Source: Chrysomallon squamiferum (Eukaryota > Mollusca > Gastropoda > Neomphalida > Peltospiridae). From it: a stretch of 64,000 nt of DNA. Within the stretch, counting starts at the first letter, position 1. Each line of letters begins with the position of its first letter. A model generated the notes under the pieces. The model made no database searches. It saw only the letters and a program-made list of their open reading frames with translations, and was not told the DNA's origin. Both the position numbers and the translations under genes were made by a program. The stretch lies in NCBI GenBank assembly GCA_012295275.1, contig CM022665.1:19076650-19140649 (forward strand). The letters are read 5' to 3'. Below are positions 1 to 15,635 of the stretch, one piece after another.

Positions 1-3000
1 TTCAATAAAAATAAATTTAAAAAAAATTAAAAAAAAAAAAAAAAAAAAAAAAATTTGTTACAGTGAAATCTGTTTTTTAAACTTGCTGCACAATTTAGTT
101 TTGTAAGAAAAAAAAAAAAAAAAAAAAAAAAAATCAAATCAAATCAAATCAAACAAGCAGAAAACGTACGTATGTCATTCGATTCCTATTTCATCTGTGT
201 TTAATACCAAGGACAGCAATACTTGTAGTACACACTGTCCAGGGAGTCATTAAAACTGTCTTTTTTTATTATGTTTAAAAGTCAAATGTTCACTGGAGTC
301 TTATTAAGAAAACATGATTAACTAAGTTTTTAAAAATAACTTTGTCTCTGTTTTCCGATGTCATAAATGCTTTCAAAGGATATAATTATAGCATGAAAAG
401 GGAATCAGTGAACTGAAATATAACTAATAAACTAAATTGTGATTTTTCGATTTCTTTTTTTTTCTTCTTCTTCTTCTCTAAATATTTGTTTGAATTGCAT
501 TTTTTTACATGATAATAACAACTGTTACATACAAGACAAATATTCAAATTATATTTGCAATTTCAAGAATATAGCTTAATGTACTTCTTGCCTTTTTTCT
601 TTACGTTTTTACTTTTATTTTTTAACTGAAAATTTTATCCTTTATGCAGATGGTTGTAAACATTTACTTTTCTTTTACTCTTAACTTTTTTATTATTATT
701 ATTTTTTAATTCTCACTATTGTGTCAGAGAATTTAGAGTACAGTAATTTCTCAGCAAGTCTATTTGTAGTCGTGATATTAAGATGCATAATTGTACATTA
801 AAAAATTGTAATTTTTAAAATAAAAACATATATTGGAGTAAGAATTCAGATTTATATGATGCATCCATCTGAACAGCTGTACAGTAACTTGTTTCTTACC
901 TGAGAAATTCGTAATGTTTTAGAAAATACAGAATGAGAAATAACTTTCGTTTCGAGTGAATTGTAAATTTTATAATTCCAATACGCTATGCTTATCGACT
1001 TCCGCTGAGCAATTTCTTTAACTTTACAGAAAGAAAAGTTAAAAACGTAAATCGATAAACAAGACAAACAAGACGAAAACGGTTAAGAAACAGCTGCGAA
1101 CCCTAAATAAAGCCAATTTATCACTGCTGTATATTGGAGACACAGAAAGAATTACATTGCACAGGTTTGTATCTCAAATACATTTTGACTTCTTTAAACA
1201 AGAGTTATTGCTTGTTTTACTTTGCTAATCAACTGTAGTTAATACTTTGACACCGAAGAATTAATATCTTAGCATCTGTCCTTTTTTTATTTAGCGTACG
1301 AAAGGTAAATAAATAGCTGAACAAAAAATAATAATAAGATTTATAACCTATTACTTGCTGTGTTGTTGTCATCGTCTCTTACAAATGAAAAAAAAAATAA
1401 AAAAAATAACAAATCAGATTCATAATGGCTCCTTTTTTCTTTATGATGATCATCTTCTTGTTGTTTTCGTCATCGTCTGTTGTTTTTATTTTAAAAATTA
1501 TCCAGAATATTGCAATACGTAGTACCAGTTAATACAGATATACATTCATACATTATTAACTATATGCTGTTTTAGCCATCAGGTGCATCACAGCACGTAG
1601 GCAGTGCATTGAGTACGAGGAGCCTTTAGAGATTTCACAACAAAACTAACAAAGAAAAACAGTTATCTAGATTTCGCACCTGTTAACACTGCATGAGTTT
1701 GTGTGTTTGTATTGATATTGTGTAAAATATTTGAAAAATTATTCTCTGGGGATGTAATAATCAAAGCTGCAGACTACTGTCCCTCTGCGAATGTTTAGGT
1801 CATATTCAGTGAAAGCTACATCTCATAAGCTAAGCTTTGTAGGATGTGCTTTCTTCATTTCTCCTTTAACCCACTCATAAGCGTGTGTAACTGATAACCG
1901 ATCAAACAGATGAAAAGAAACCAGTTAAAGCAGTTTACTTTGAATTACCTTTTGAAAAATGACCTTTTCAACAACAACGACAGCCGCATCAGTAATAATA
2001 AATACAAAATGTATTAGTTTCAAATTTAATATTACTTTAAGAAATAATATTACTCAGATTCGTTGACTGATCAGATACAGCTGAATGTTACGTAGACAGA
2101 TTATGGTTCTATTTCATGGACGGGGAAGCTGTTATCACCAAATGACATGCATTGTTTAATTTAGTGTTATTTACATTACATCACTGAATGGAATTCGCAT
2201 AATGCTACATCGTATATTGCAAATATTATCTTACACGTGCAGTTTCACCAAGGCACTGCAAGTTTTAGTTCTTATACTGATGTCTAAGAAGATTAATGAA
2301 TACCCCTAGACTATTAGAAAAAAGTATATATTTGAAACGAATGTCATTTATTGGTGGTGCTATAATTAATTTTGAATCCATTACTGGATAAAATTTATAA
2401 TGTTTATGTCACAATGAGTCAGCAGAAGCTATATTTCATTTACTTACTTACGAAGCTACACTCCAAATTTAATTTCTTAAATAAATCACGTGACAATGAT
2501 TTTTTTCAGTTTACTTTCCAGATAAGTATATTATTAAAATTAAGTGGATAATGCATATTAATACTTGTACAAAAATTCATGTCTTTGATACTTTGCACAC
2601 TTCTTTCTCGTAGAAACATATAGCGCTATTTGTAAACAAGATGTGATAGCTGATTCACATTTAGCAAAAGATGTGTATCTACGAGATATATAAAATCTCT
2701 TCTTTCTTAAAGCATTCCCTATCTCTTTGAAGAATTATTTTTGTGACTTTTATGTTGCTAACTTTGATGGTATACGGGTTCGTCTGTGCTAGGAGATTCC
2801 AGTAAAGATTCTTGATATCTATAATCAAAAGTCTGCTCAACACACTATAGAAATTCCAGTTGTTTACGTTTAAATCTACAGCATATGGAATGATACTAAA
2901 ACGAATTATCTACTACTAATAGTGCAACATCTGACAAATAATTAAATTCCAAGTTTCAAGCTTTTGAAACTAGAATCGACTTTCAGACTGACAGTCAAGA

Positions 3001-3538
3001 ATCGGGTTAAAGGAATTAAGTATTTAGGGAATTTTAAGTGTTACTTCTAAATGTTTCTAATAACTAGAGGAAAACATTATTTTATAATGTACTTTGCTGA
3101 TGTTAAACTTTCCTTTCAACAAATCTTTTTTTTAAATCTAAATTTAAAAATGTACGAATTCGACGAAACAACATATTAATATAATCTTACATTAAGAATC
3201 TATGGTCACAATCTGTGACCCACTAACTCAATCTAAGAGGGGTCATGCATCATTCGTGTTAAATCTCCCTTGGCTCGAATATTTTATTAGAGAATAATCG
3301 AAAAGATTAATCTTTCAATAAAGTTTCCGCACTGTACGTCCAAACTTACTTTGCTTATCGATCGTATACTGTCTTTCAACTCGTGGTCACAGCGACCTTT
3401 GACGTACTGACTGGAAAATAAACCAGTGGTTGGTGGCTAGTCTCGGAGGATCGATGAGAAATAAACGGTCGTTTAGGGTTCGTGAGAGATAAATTTGTCT
3501 TTAGGATGTTTTTTCGAAATTTTAATATTCAATAGAAG

Positions 3539-3735
<197 letters not shown>

Positions 3736-6700
3736 CACTCCCCCTAAAAATAAAATATAGAATCTAAAATTTCCCATAATTTGTATATTGTGGGTATAAC
3801 TTATCTGCAATAGAATATGAAATGAAAGTTTTTTTTTTTTTTCACAAACAGTTGCTTATAATTTCTATTAATGAAATACAGTATGATGGATTCTAAGTAT
3901 ATTTTCTTCATTTAAATGACATTCAGATGAACTGTTGTGTTTAGAGTGTTTATTTGATTGATCTACGTAGATTTAGCAACGACAGTATTTTAATTATTTT
4001 ACACGAAATTTAGAAAAGAAATAAAAAATAATTTTCTAAATAAAATACATTAACATTAAAACAGTCAAATGACAGTGGTTAAAACACGGTTCTATGTAGG
4101 TAAAAAAATCCAACATTTTTGTTTTATTATTTAGTTCAAATCAGTATCGCCTGGAAAAGGTTGTATACAACGCAAAGAACTGACGCTGATGCACACAGTT
4201 GTTTTGAATGAATTGTATTTAGGGCCTTGGAAAGATTGTAATCTCTTACTGTATATCCAAAAATCAAAATCTTCATGTAGTTAATATTCTCTTACTCATT
4301 CAGTAAGTAGAAATACTGATGATATGTTTGTAAAATTCAATACGGGGTTTCGTTCACATTACCATCCTGTACCAGCCAGTGCACTGCTACTGGTTTATGC
4401 AATTTCTGTAGATGGAAAGTTCCCTTGCTGATAATCAGTAAGAGTAAACAAGAAGTGGCGGCAATTGACTTCCTCTCATATCATCATTATAAAAAATAAA
4501 CATATGTTTGACGTTTAAGAAATAATGTGCTGAGGTGTAACTAACAATTCAGTCATGAATTCTATATTCTTCTTATAATCGAGCCGTTATTTTTTTCCTT
4601 CTTCAAAGTTTAGTAATATTTCAAAAATATTTACAAAATTAATACTTACTCCAGATATAATGTTTAGAGGATTCTGAGAATTAACGAGTAGGTTTAAGTT
4701 TATATTTTCAAAGTCTAATGATGTTCTCACTTTATTAAGAAATGTTGAAACTTGCTAAATACATTTACTAGAATCACCACATTCACCACATTTTATTAGT
4801 TGAGATAAATTCATTAGAATCTGTATTCCGCCTTGTATTTAATGAATTTTTAAAAAGCTTTTTATTGGTTTCTAAAAAACAACCTTTTCATAACAAAAGA
4901 TAACGACGAATTGTTTCCGCAGAAAGAAACAAATGTTTTATTTAATGATGCACTTAACACGTTACGGTCATATGGTTAGCAACCATAGAGAGATGATTGA
5001 AAATAACTTCTAACAATAAGTAATAAAAAAAGAAATATCGAAAACAGTTAATAGTGATATATGACACAAACACTTACACGAATACATATATACAAACAGA
5101 GACAAAAAAAATGCACGTATAAAAACATATAAGATGAAGAAGAAAATAAAGAGAATTCGCTCTTTGGTAATTTTTCATTCAGTAATCGGTGACTGCTAAA
5201 TCAAACTCGGTTTCGTTTGGCTGTAGAAGAAGAATACAAATGATCCTTATTATTTCTGGTTTTCAAATATATTTTTCCACGAAGATATCGTATGCTTACA
5301 GCACAAGCTGCGAACGTGAACAGTTTTATTTCTGGCTGAATAAGAGGGAACTGTTGATAACCGATTGAGCTAAAATCGTCCAATATACCGCCTTGGGAAA
5401 GGTAATTTGTTAATCATTGAGGCAATCTTAAGCAATCTGAAACCACCCACCTACTTCATTTAGAAAGGAAGAAAAATAATAAAAGCTTAGTTGTCCCTTT
5501 TAGATCTGTTCTTGATTAAAGTACAGTTTGGCATGATAAACTATCAGAAAAAAAAAAAAAATAATAATAACAATAATAATAAAAAAAATTTGCATGCCTT
5601 TAGAGAACATTTAATTTTTTTTATATCTTATTTTAAATTTCAGCAGCGCTTCTTTTGCTTATCAGACGCCATGAATAAAATAAATGAACAAACTCTTTCT
5701 TAGAAAAAACTGTTTTTGTAACAGACATTTTTGTTTTACTGAAGTCCGATGCTATTTTTAAGTTTGGTTTGAAATAAGAACAACAACAACAACACTAATA
5801 ATAACATTACAATAAATAAATATAATCCGTGTGAAAGAAATGAATTAATTCATTTCCTATGCTCCCTATCTGTATTACAAGTCTTGGTAACGATCTGTTA
5901 AGCGACACTGAGGAATTAAAATAAGAATCAAAGCCAATGTCTGGAATATAAACTACTGCTTGAATGCATTGTTCTGCATAAAAAATAAAACACTATGGAA
6001 AGAAAACAACCAGAAACGTTATTTCACAGCATTTGGAAACACGGTGGCCTGGTTTGGAACAGCATATGGACGTTGTCAAATACTGCAAACTGAATATAAC
6101 TTGCACTCGATGTGAAATTGCATTAACAATAAGGAGATGAATGGAGCGTGAGATTAATCAGTTTGGAACTTCAGGCTCTTGGCGAAAGTTATCAATCTGT
6201 AAGAACGTTGGATGTACTATTCCAGCTGTAGAAAATAAACCGCTTCACAGAACACTAAGGGTTACAAAGTACAGATCTTAGAATAATTTTAATAATGTAA
6301 ATGAAGTATACCTAGTTGAATATATTATTGTTTTTAATTAAATTAATTAATTATCGTTATCATCATTATCATAACAATAATAACAATAATAATAATGTAT
6401 TGTTGTTAATGTTGTTGCTGTTATACTGCAAGTAATACATAGATTTTTTTTTTTTTTTATCAAACTAATCGCAAGATAAAAAAGTACCATTTCAATTTGT
6501 TGTTTTCTAAGCAGTGCATTTTAACTACAGTATCTATATCAGTTTAAATGGATGTATGCCTATTTAATTATTAGTAAGTAAATAGAAATCCATATTATAT
6601 TTTTAATACAGTGAAAGAAAATGCCTCACGGGTTACGTACAGCTCTGTAGATAATAAGACGGTCTGTTTCTGTTTTAAATTGGCATAGTGTTTCTTGCGC

Positions 6701-9148
6701 GCATAAGTACAAACATTATCTTTTTACCCGTTTATATAAAGAAATCTTAGAAATATTTGATTACGGTAATAAATAACAAATTTATTTTAATGGAAAAAGA
6801 TAAACGCTTCATCATCTAAAGGATATGACTAGGTTTATGCGTGAAGTATGGATTCCAAGAAAGAATTTAACGACTTGGTCTGCTCCATGTCCAATATCTC
6901 TGTTCTGTAGGAATTAAATGCGCTGTTCCCAGAGGAATGCTGTGTCAAATAAGTCTTCAGGTTCAGGTCACGATGGGCAGTCAATTCAATAAATTTTGAA
7001 GACAAAATATTTTCACTCTGCCCTCTATTCACGCGACACGTGGACTCGCTACTAACCAGATCCACAAAGTTTTCAATAAGGTTCGCGAAAACGTTTAAGC
7101 GAAAACCAGATATTAATATAAAACCCGTTATTCTCTATTGATATTGCTGATCAGTCCAAGCCAGCCTTGGCGATATTGTGTGTAAGCCTGATGCGCCAAA
7201 ATGTGCGGAAATTGGGTTATTTTCTATGTCGTTTGACTGAGATTAATCTGTCGGTTGCTTATAGTAATTTAAATGGAAAACAAAAACGCCGTCGCTACAT
7301 TGATCTTGGTAACATACTGATTAATTAAACTGTTAATATGAAGTTCGTATCCTCACCTATCAGTAATCTACAATACAATATAAAATATAATGCAAATCCT
7401 CATTATTCTAATTGATCCCTGCAGTATGTATCTTGACTGGTACATATACATCTACAGACGTTGTATTTACCACACTTAATTATATTAATTTAAATGATTA
7501 TATTCTTCTCGTACAAATCAGTGTCATTATCTATAATTAAAATCGAGTATTAAATTTTCCGTAAGATGTCTTTGAAATGTATTGCAGGTACTTACGTGTT
7601 TACTTATTTATGTTCATGTGAAAGGATATATAGTTTTGAATGCGTAAATATCCATTCAGTTATTCGTTTATTAGTTTATATTTAACCACAATGACTGATG
7701 ATAAACAAATTACTGAAATAACGTTCAAAGATATTAAATAATACAAAAAGTGTTTCTGTTATTATTTATTTATTTCAATTTTATAATTTGTCTTCTTAAA
7801 GCTTCTTCTGAGAAACCTGCCTAATACTTTGCCGAAAACATCTTAATCATTTTTAATTTACCTCAGGGTACGTGCAAGAAAATAATTCAGATTAAAAGGA
7901 CCCTTTTCGTGCATGTTATAATATTAATAAAATATAGAAAAAAGACATTTGAGAAGTTTTGAAATCATCATATTTTTGCTGTTAATTTGTTTCCTTGATC
8001 CCCTCTTTTCCGTTTAATGTTACATTTCCTCCGAGCGTAAACTAACTTTTGCCGAATGTTTTTTTCTGAATCATTTATGACAGTCCCTTGTCCAAAAGAT
8101 AAGTAAAACTAGACTATATATTATAATAATTAAGCTGGTATCTAGGAACTGACAGCTAGACATGAGCAAATTCCCACTTCATATATAATATTGATAAAAT
8201 ACACACAAAAACATGCAGAAATAAAATCATACGAAAATAGATGCACAGCACATAAATACAGTAAGGTAAATATACATTTCCAATTACGTACATATAAATA
8301 GAAACTTAAAAATATCAACTCACAATCTTGACTGTGCAAGCAACTGTATTATATTCCAACACTTCATTACTTAAGGTATTTCATTTTGCTTGTAAGAAAG
8401 ATCTAAAAAGAAAAAACAGTGTACATGCAGACAAGCGGAATGATAAACAGACGTGCTAAGTTTCGCAAACAGATGCACATTCATTCGGAGAAATTCAAAT
8501 CCAAACACTGGGATACAGTTTTCTCTGCTATCTAAACACAGTTCCTAATAACATTTTTAACTGTTACAAACTGATATGATGGAACTTTCTGTGTCAAAGA
8601 AACCTTTATTTTCCGGCTAATGTAATCTGTTTTAAAATCTCAATTAGTGGCGGTGTTTAAAACTGAGGTAACTGGTAACGTCTATTTTTTGGAGAAGCCG
8701 ACACGACTGGGAGATAATGCACGTCCAGATACAGTTTCAGGCTCGCTAAGTGAATGGGAGTATTTAATAAGAAAAAGAGTAAATAACTAATGTAGTTGTA
8801 TAATTATGACTACTGACCTGAGATAGATGGAATAATGATCAGAATGACATGCTGCAGTATTAAATTACCTTTTTGATAAATAATTTTAAACACAAGAGTA
8901 TTTTTGAAAATTATTTCTTATTCAGTAAACAATTTCATTTGTTAAACATGACTACAGTTTAAAACTTTGCATACTTTTTCCGCATATTTCTTCTTTAAGA
9001 AACTTAGTAAGCGCCATATCTGTTTCAACCGAGCAATGTTGGTTCTTTATAATTCACACCAAATATGTTATGCAGGTGTTTGAACTGCAAATTTATAAAT
9101 ACAGAATATTAGTATAAAAGCAATCCTGGTTAGATTTTCTGTTGTTAA

Positions 9149-9370
<222 letters not shown>

Positions 9371-9454
9371 GTATATTATTTATGTGTATATGTATTTCTT
9401 TTCAGTACTTCAACTTTAAAATAATCCTTACTACTGCACCAACAAAAATGTCAG

Positions 9455-9457
9455 AAA

Positions 9458-9488
<31 letters not shown>

Positions 9489-9489
9489 A
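9455..9489. repeat. (AAAT)n microsatellite
   Basis: About eight copies of the AAAT/ATAA tetranucleotide. Confidence 0.9.
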
Positions 9490-11335
9490 AATCGAGGTCA
9501 TTGCCAAAACTGAAAGCTTTTTATCATTTTGTCAAACTGGAAACTATAATCATGAACTCGTCCTGTGTTTTGATAATTGACCACCTTCCTGCAGCCTGTT
9601 GCCGAGTTTCTGTAACACTTAAATGCGCGCAATTTGCGAGAATTTTCACTTCTTTAATGTGATTTCATCTGCTCTGAGCCATCAGACTTTCACGTTACGA
9701 CAATTTTTTTGCTTCAAAGAAATATCTGTAATCCGTAACAACATTATGACAATTGTTGCTCCAATATCGACTTCTTTCTCTTCAGTCATAGTTCCTGTTG
9801 ACTGGCATCCATTCATTAGTTAGTGGAATCTGACGTAATGTCAGATTTAACCTACAATTGTAATTCCTTCTGAATCCTTTCCAAACTATTTATGAAACTA
9901 CGAACATTTCTGATCAGTGCTTGTAAAATTTAATATTTTTCTCATTTTTTGTCCACAAATATAGTTTCTGACAGAAATAAATTTTGTATCTCTGTGCACG
10001 AAATCCAGAAAATGAAAGCTGTCAGTTGAAATATGAATTATAGTTCCAGTTTAAGTCGTAGCCAGTCTTGCAAGTATTTCTGAGACCTATCTGTCGAACA
10101 TGGCCCACGAAGCTTGGAGAAATTTCATAAGACGTTTCCACGTGAATGAATACCAAGTTACCGGTATCAGATTCAATTTGTTATACGTACTCAATCAGTT
10201 ACAAGAGCTGTTGGCAACTTTCTTGCTTGAATGCATAAAAATACTTTTCAGTGTCAACATGCCTGGCAGAATACGAAAAATAAATAAAGCTGAATATAAA
10301 TAAAGCAGAAATCCAAATCTACTACAAAGACAGATGCTAATGAAAGGTCTATGGTGCCAACAGCGAACATAATTCAGTGGTACAGTTAGACATTTAATTT
10401 TCTATCAGATCTCTGAAGAAAATCTTCAGTGTAGCCACGACTATTTTCAGGGCTTTCTCATAATTCAAGTTTTAAATCAAGACCGTTTCAGATAGTACTA
10501 CCAGTAGTAGCTGTAGTAATAGTTAAAGTAGTAGTAATAGTAGTAGTAGTAGTGGCAGTAGTAACTGCTTAGCAGTAGTAATAATTGCAGAAGCCGCTGC
10601 AACAATAATATTATCAATAAAAATAATGATTTACTGTAACTCTAATTGATTGTTAAACATATTAAAGACTTATATAGCGTCGTTTAGTTACAAGTGGAAC
10701 CCAGACTTCATTAAAATTGCAGTGATCAAACTAACATTACTAGCCATGCGGCTTAATGTTATGCACTATATTAAATTCCAACAATTAATCAGTCATTTAA
10801 ATCGTTCTTACATCCAGTGAAGGTTCAGCCACTTCTCTCTTTGACACATAATACAGAAGTTTGGATTATTTATCCACAACAGAATTTGATACAGGAAAGA
10901 CTTAGGTGTTAAGTCAGAGTCTACCAGTCTTAAGGATGATAGATTTAACCGTAGCAATCAACACTAATCACACTGAAGCTTAATGTTTTGTTCGACAGTA
11001 CACAGGATGTAATAAACCAAATAACCTCAAGGCAATTAGAGTCCCCTCCATTTTCCAGTTTCTTCTTTATTATCAGAGACTGTTGTTATTTGCTGACTGC
11101 GTAAAACCAATTTAAAAAATTACTAAACTCGAACGGTTTCATGGGGCAGCAGCTGTTGGCAGTTATCACCAACTGGCTCATCGCAGTACCAGTCCCGCAA
11201 AGTTTTTTCTTTCACAGACGATATGCAACCAATCGCAGCAAGAATATAACGTTCATATGCTGTTAACACAAAGAATGATGCAAATAGTCAAAGAGAAAGG
11301 CCGAAACCATACATACATATACACGTACATACAAA

Positions 11336-11336
<1 letters not shown>

Positions 11337-11371
<35 letters not shown>

Positions 11372-11390
11372 CACACAAACACTTACATAC
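11337..11390. repeat. (AC)n microsatellite, interrupted
   Basis: AC repeat interrupted by ACAAAC at two places. An (AT)n run follows at 11426-11443. Confidence 0.9.
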
Positions 11391-11569
11391 AAACACTTAC
11401 ATACATTTGCCCACACATGTTTGTATATATATATATATATATATGGAATTAAATTAAGCAACATCCAGTTCACAGACCTATAAATCTGTGAATTAAGAAA
11501 ACAGAGCATTTTTCTAATGAATTATTGGCATGTGACATCTTGCTGAATATCATTACTTTCGTGGAGATA

Positions 11570-12075
11570 CTCAATGCACGTGCAAAGATGAACAATGCTC
11601 GCGAAATATCATACCTTCCAGCACATTTATAAAACAACAGTGGTTTCTAGGTTCACTTTTCCGATGAGAGTCGTTTCTTACTGCACATGATGGATGGTCG
11701 TACACGTATCTGGAGACAAAGGAACACAGCCATGTTTTCGCAGAAATCCAGGATACGGTTCCCTTTGCAGGAGGGTTAGTCAAGGTATGGGGATGCGTTT
11801 CCTTGCGTTGCAAGATGGACTCCATCACCATTCATGGTTACTTCAGGGGACTTCGGTAGCATCAGGAGATACTTGAGAGAGTTGTAGTCCCCTATTTTGA
11901 TAATCATCTTCAAGCCGCAAGATCCATCTTCAGCAGGACATGGTGTCACCCAATTCTTGCAGTGTTTTGAAGCAGTTGTTCATGTGCTATGTCTCCCCTC
12001 ATCCCTTTCAGTTCAAGGAAAATTTAATATGGCGTGGAAATCTTTGACACATTCCATGCACCAGTTCATTAAAGA
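11570..12075 (+). mobile_element. Tc1/mariner-type transposase relic
   Basis: A conceptual plus-strand reading across several frames resembles a Tc1-like DD34E transposase. The piece near 11661 reads VHFSDESRFLLH and then DGRTRIWR (around the first catalytic Asp). Next come a degenerate PF-GG-V-WG stretch with a stop, then an ITIHGYFRGL-like piece. VVPYFDNHLQAARSIFQQD follows around 11890-11940 (the second catalytic Asp region, normally QQDNARPH). Near 11995 a weak SPxxxP piece may correspond to the SPDLNPIEH motif. Stops and frameshifts are frequent, so the copy is inactive. The N-terminal DNA-binding HTH part and terminal inverted repeats were not found. Edges are approximate. Confidence 0.75.
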
Positions 12076-13329
12076 TGGTGTTTAAATATGTGCATACATT
12101 CATACACCTGCACATGCTTATATGTGTATTTGTGTTTATTTATATAGTTATTTTTTCGTTAGTCACATACAGATATATAATGATATATGTCGATTTTTTT
12201 TTTATATTATATATATATATACATATACATACACACATATATATTTAATATCCCTCTGGATAATCGTCACCTTTTGTGAAGAAATAAGCACGTTAAATTG
12301 TCTGCCTCATCTTCTTCACTCTATCGCGTTTTCTTATCTTCGCAGATACCTTCATACTCGATCAGTTTCTTAGTATCACGATTTAGCGCGGTTTGTCCAA
12401 TGAAGTTATCTCTGGCGAAGAACCAGCGATATCCATTCAAATGTCAGACTGAGCTGTTCTCCGCCAAAGGATACTCGGGCTATTTGGATCTCTCCCCTTT
12501 CGCGCGACCATTTTACTACTTGTTTTTTTTTTCAGCCAAAACCCTACATCTGGTTTCTCAACTTCGGTCTTTTGATTGTAAGGGTCAGTGCATATAATGA
12601 TATCTTGCTGCTAATTCATAAAAGTAGAAATTAAGTGAAGAGAGGATGTTACCTCTCCCATGGCATCATTGTTGAGAAAAAGCGAATATCTAACAATAAT
12701 AACAGTTAACATTTGTTTTCATTTTAAAAATATTTATTAAAAAGAAGAAAAATACTAATATACCCGTTATAGCAACAGGCACTTCAGTAATCATAAGATG
12801 ACACAAATAATTAATACAGACAACAGGATCATCAAGAAGCAAACAAATACACTCTTGTGTGTATCTATTTTTAATGCATGCCAGTGGTAATCTAACAGTT
12901 AAAGAAACAAGTTTAATGATTTCACTGTGTACAATTAAGCATACTTAATCTCCCTCAGTGGGTACTTCTGCCCAGGGCACATCCATGGAATTAGCCAAAG
13001 TTTTCAATTAAACCTAAAACATCATAATTTATTATGTAAATAACAAACGTTTATTGCTTTGAAATCTTATTTAGATTTCTTTATCACTCTTCCATTTTTG
13101 TTTTACTTCAGGTTATCATACAAAATGGAAGAATTTTCGAGATTGCAGATTGTAGCTCACGGCTGATAAGGTATACTGTGTGGTAATTTATACCCATATC
13201 ATCAGAATGCAGGAGGAATGCACTGTTCGTACAAAAGGTTAAATCAAAGGAAAGAGGGATAAAGGAAAACAGAAAAAAAGACACAACAACCAAAAACAAA
13301 ACAACGTTATTTGTTCTTGTGACTGAATG

Positions 13330-13468
<139 letters not shown>

Positions 13469-14109
13469 CGCGATTGTATATATAGATATGTCAAGAATGA
13501 TTCGAATTTTCAAATAAACATTTAACGTGATTGCACCATTAAGTCACGTCCGTGTACGTAATGGTTACTGCAGACAACCTTATTTACTGCAGATTCACCT
13601 TGGCTAATGTGGACGACGTGAACAAATCAATCCATTCTTATGATCAACGCCTTGGCTATCATCATCTGTAAATGAAGCGGGAACAAATATAATCTACACA
13701 CATGACTCTACCACTGGAAAGGATCGTTATTTCTTTGATTTAATGTGTTCTCATAGATGTGTGATCATAAACAAGTTTCTGTCTCGCAGTGATGATCACT
13801 AGTCATCTCTTTTCAGCGTTTGGTCTGTAAAATAGAAAAAGCCTAACTAAAAACTTCTGCAAATAATAGTTACTTGGTTTTACGTCATTTAAACGAGTTA
13901 ATATTTGTCGAAAATAGCATTTTAACTACAGGTCAGTGCAGTTATAGGGGAATTTACGATCGGTTTAAAGATTTTAAGATCTCGAAGAAAGAAATAAAGA
14001 CATATCTTGAAGAAAGTAAAACAGAGAGACATACCTACAAGCATAGATATATACAAGCAAAAGTGGTAGATATATAGATAGTCAGTCAGATATACAGACA
14101 GATACATAT

Positions 14110-14135
14110 AGATAGACAGATAGATAGATAGATAT

Positions 14136-14211
<76 letters not shown>
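14110..14211. repeat. (GATA)n microsatellite
   Basis: About 100 bp of TAGA/GATA repeats, with related GACA and ATAC variants on both sides (from about 14045 to 14230). Confidence 0.95.
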
Positions 14212-15028
14212 GCTGACAGACAGACAGATATAGATATACATGAATAATAAGTAGGTCGGGACGGAGGTAGATAGTTAGGTTATAAATCTACATACAAATC
14301 AATTAAGCTGTCTGACAGACATCCAAACATCGGTTATATAAATATACATTTTTCTAGAACTCTGTTTCTTTAGAATCAGTTCTTTCATAAATTTTATTAC
14401 AAAATGGCTTTAGGAGTATCTATTCAACCTCTATCAATAATTTTCTCTGTCACCTCAGGCAAATTATAAAGTCAGTGGATTTCATTATCAAAGGAGACAG
14501 CGACAGCGGAAGAAAGAGAGAAGCATTGTTTATTATAAAAATTATAAATTTTATTGATGCTGATGGTGAGTAATTGGATTTCCACCACTGTCCATATAAC
14601 TGTGTCATCGAGATAACGGTCTTCTCAAACTAATAAGAGAATCTAAGAAAATCGGTAAAGTTATTTTTCTTTCAATTGGAGAAAGTTTGTAAAACTAATT
14701 TGTACATCTAGACAAGATTACAGTAAAAGACGTATAATTGAGCTAGTCTATTTAAGAATTCCACTTGAGTGTCGAGTCATCATTTTGTCTCGTCTTCCAT
14801 AACACCATTCACTTACAAGTACACGCGTTCATGTCTACGTGCTCCCACAGAAGTTGTATCACATGGTTTCATTTGTGATGTCACGATCTGAAGCAAGCCT
14901 GACAAAAATGATTTTTAGTAGAAAACGAGATTATTTTTTACATGCAAAACACATTTTATGATGAAGGCTTATTTCGAAAGTTTTGTAGGAGTTAAGAGAA
15001 TGTTTAATTTTATTTCATCAATGGAAGC

Positions 15029-15143
<115 letters not shown>

Positions 15144-15273
15144 GTTTATGTTGGTATCCCCCCAATTTTTCTTCAAATATACCATTCAGAATGATTTTCA
15201 ACCAACATTCCAATAAATTAGTCAAAGTGTGTTACATTAAAGGAATTTGGATTACTAATTCCAGTAAATTAGT

Positions 15274-15404
15274 CAAAGCTAACTAGAGTCAGCTATTTAC
15301 TAATTAAACTTGAGTAAAGGCATATGAATTACTTTGATCTGCTAAAACAGCTTATAAAATATCATCTAATATCAAAGCTAACTGGAGTCAGCTAATTACT
15401 AATT
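15274..15404. repeat. Degenerate direct repeat, period about 99 bp
   Basis: The block starting caaagctaactagagtcagc occurs at 15274-15305 and again at 15373-15404 with two or three changes. Related TAAATTAGTCAAAG pieces occur near 15215 and 15263. It sits just upstream of the MULE relic, but no link to its ends can be shown. Confidence 0.7.
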
Positions 15405-15635
15405 CAAGCTAATTAAATGCTAAAGCTTCCTTTGATTTGGCAAGTGATCTCTAACTGAAATGAATGAAACAGTATATTAGGTCATGCCTTGTAGCAAAAA
15501 TATTATATTCTATAAGATGGAGTTCAGTGACTCAGAGTATAGTTATACTAAACTATGTGTATGTCCGACAGAAGGAACTCATTAGTGAAGTGATTTCTTA
15601 TGAGTGTGAAGGAAGAAGGCAACACGTCTGTAAAG

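Noticed and set aside
12298-12597. 99-codon plus frame as a gene
   Set aside because: No domain or homologous motif seen; composition like the surrounding DNA.
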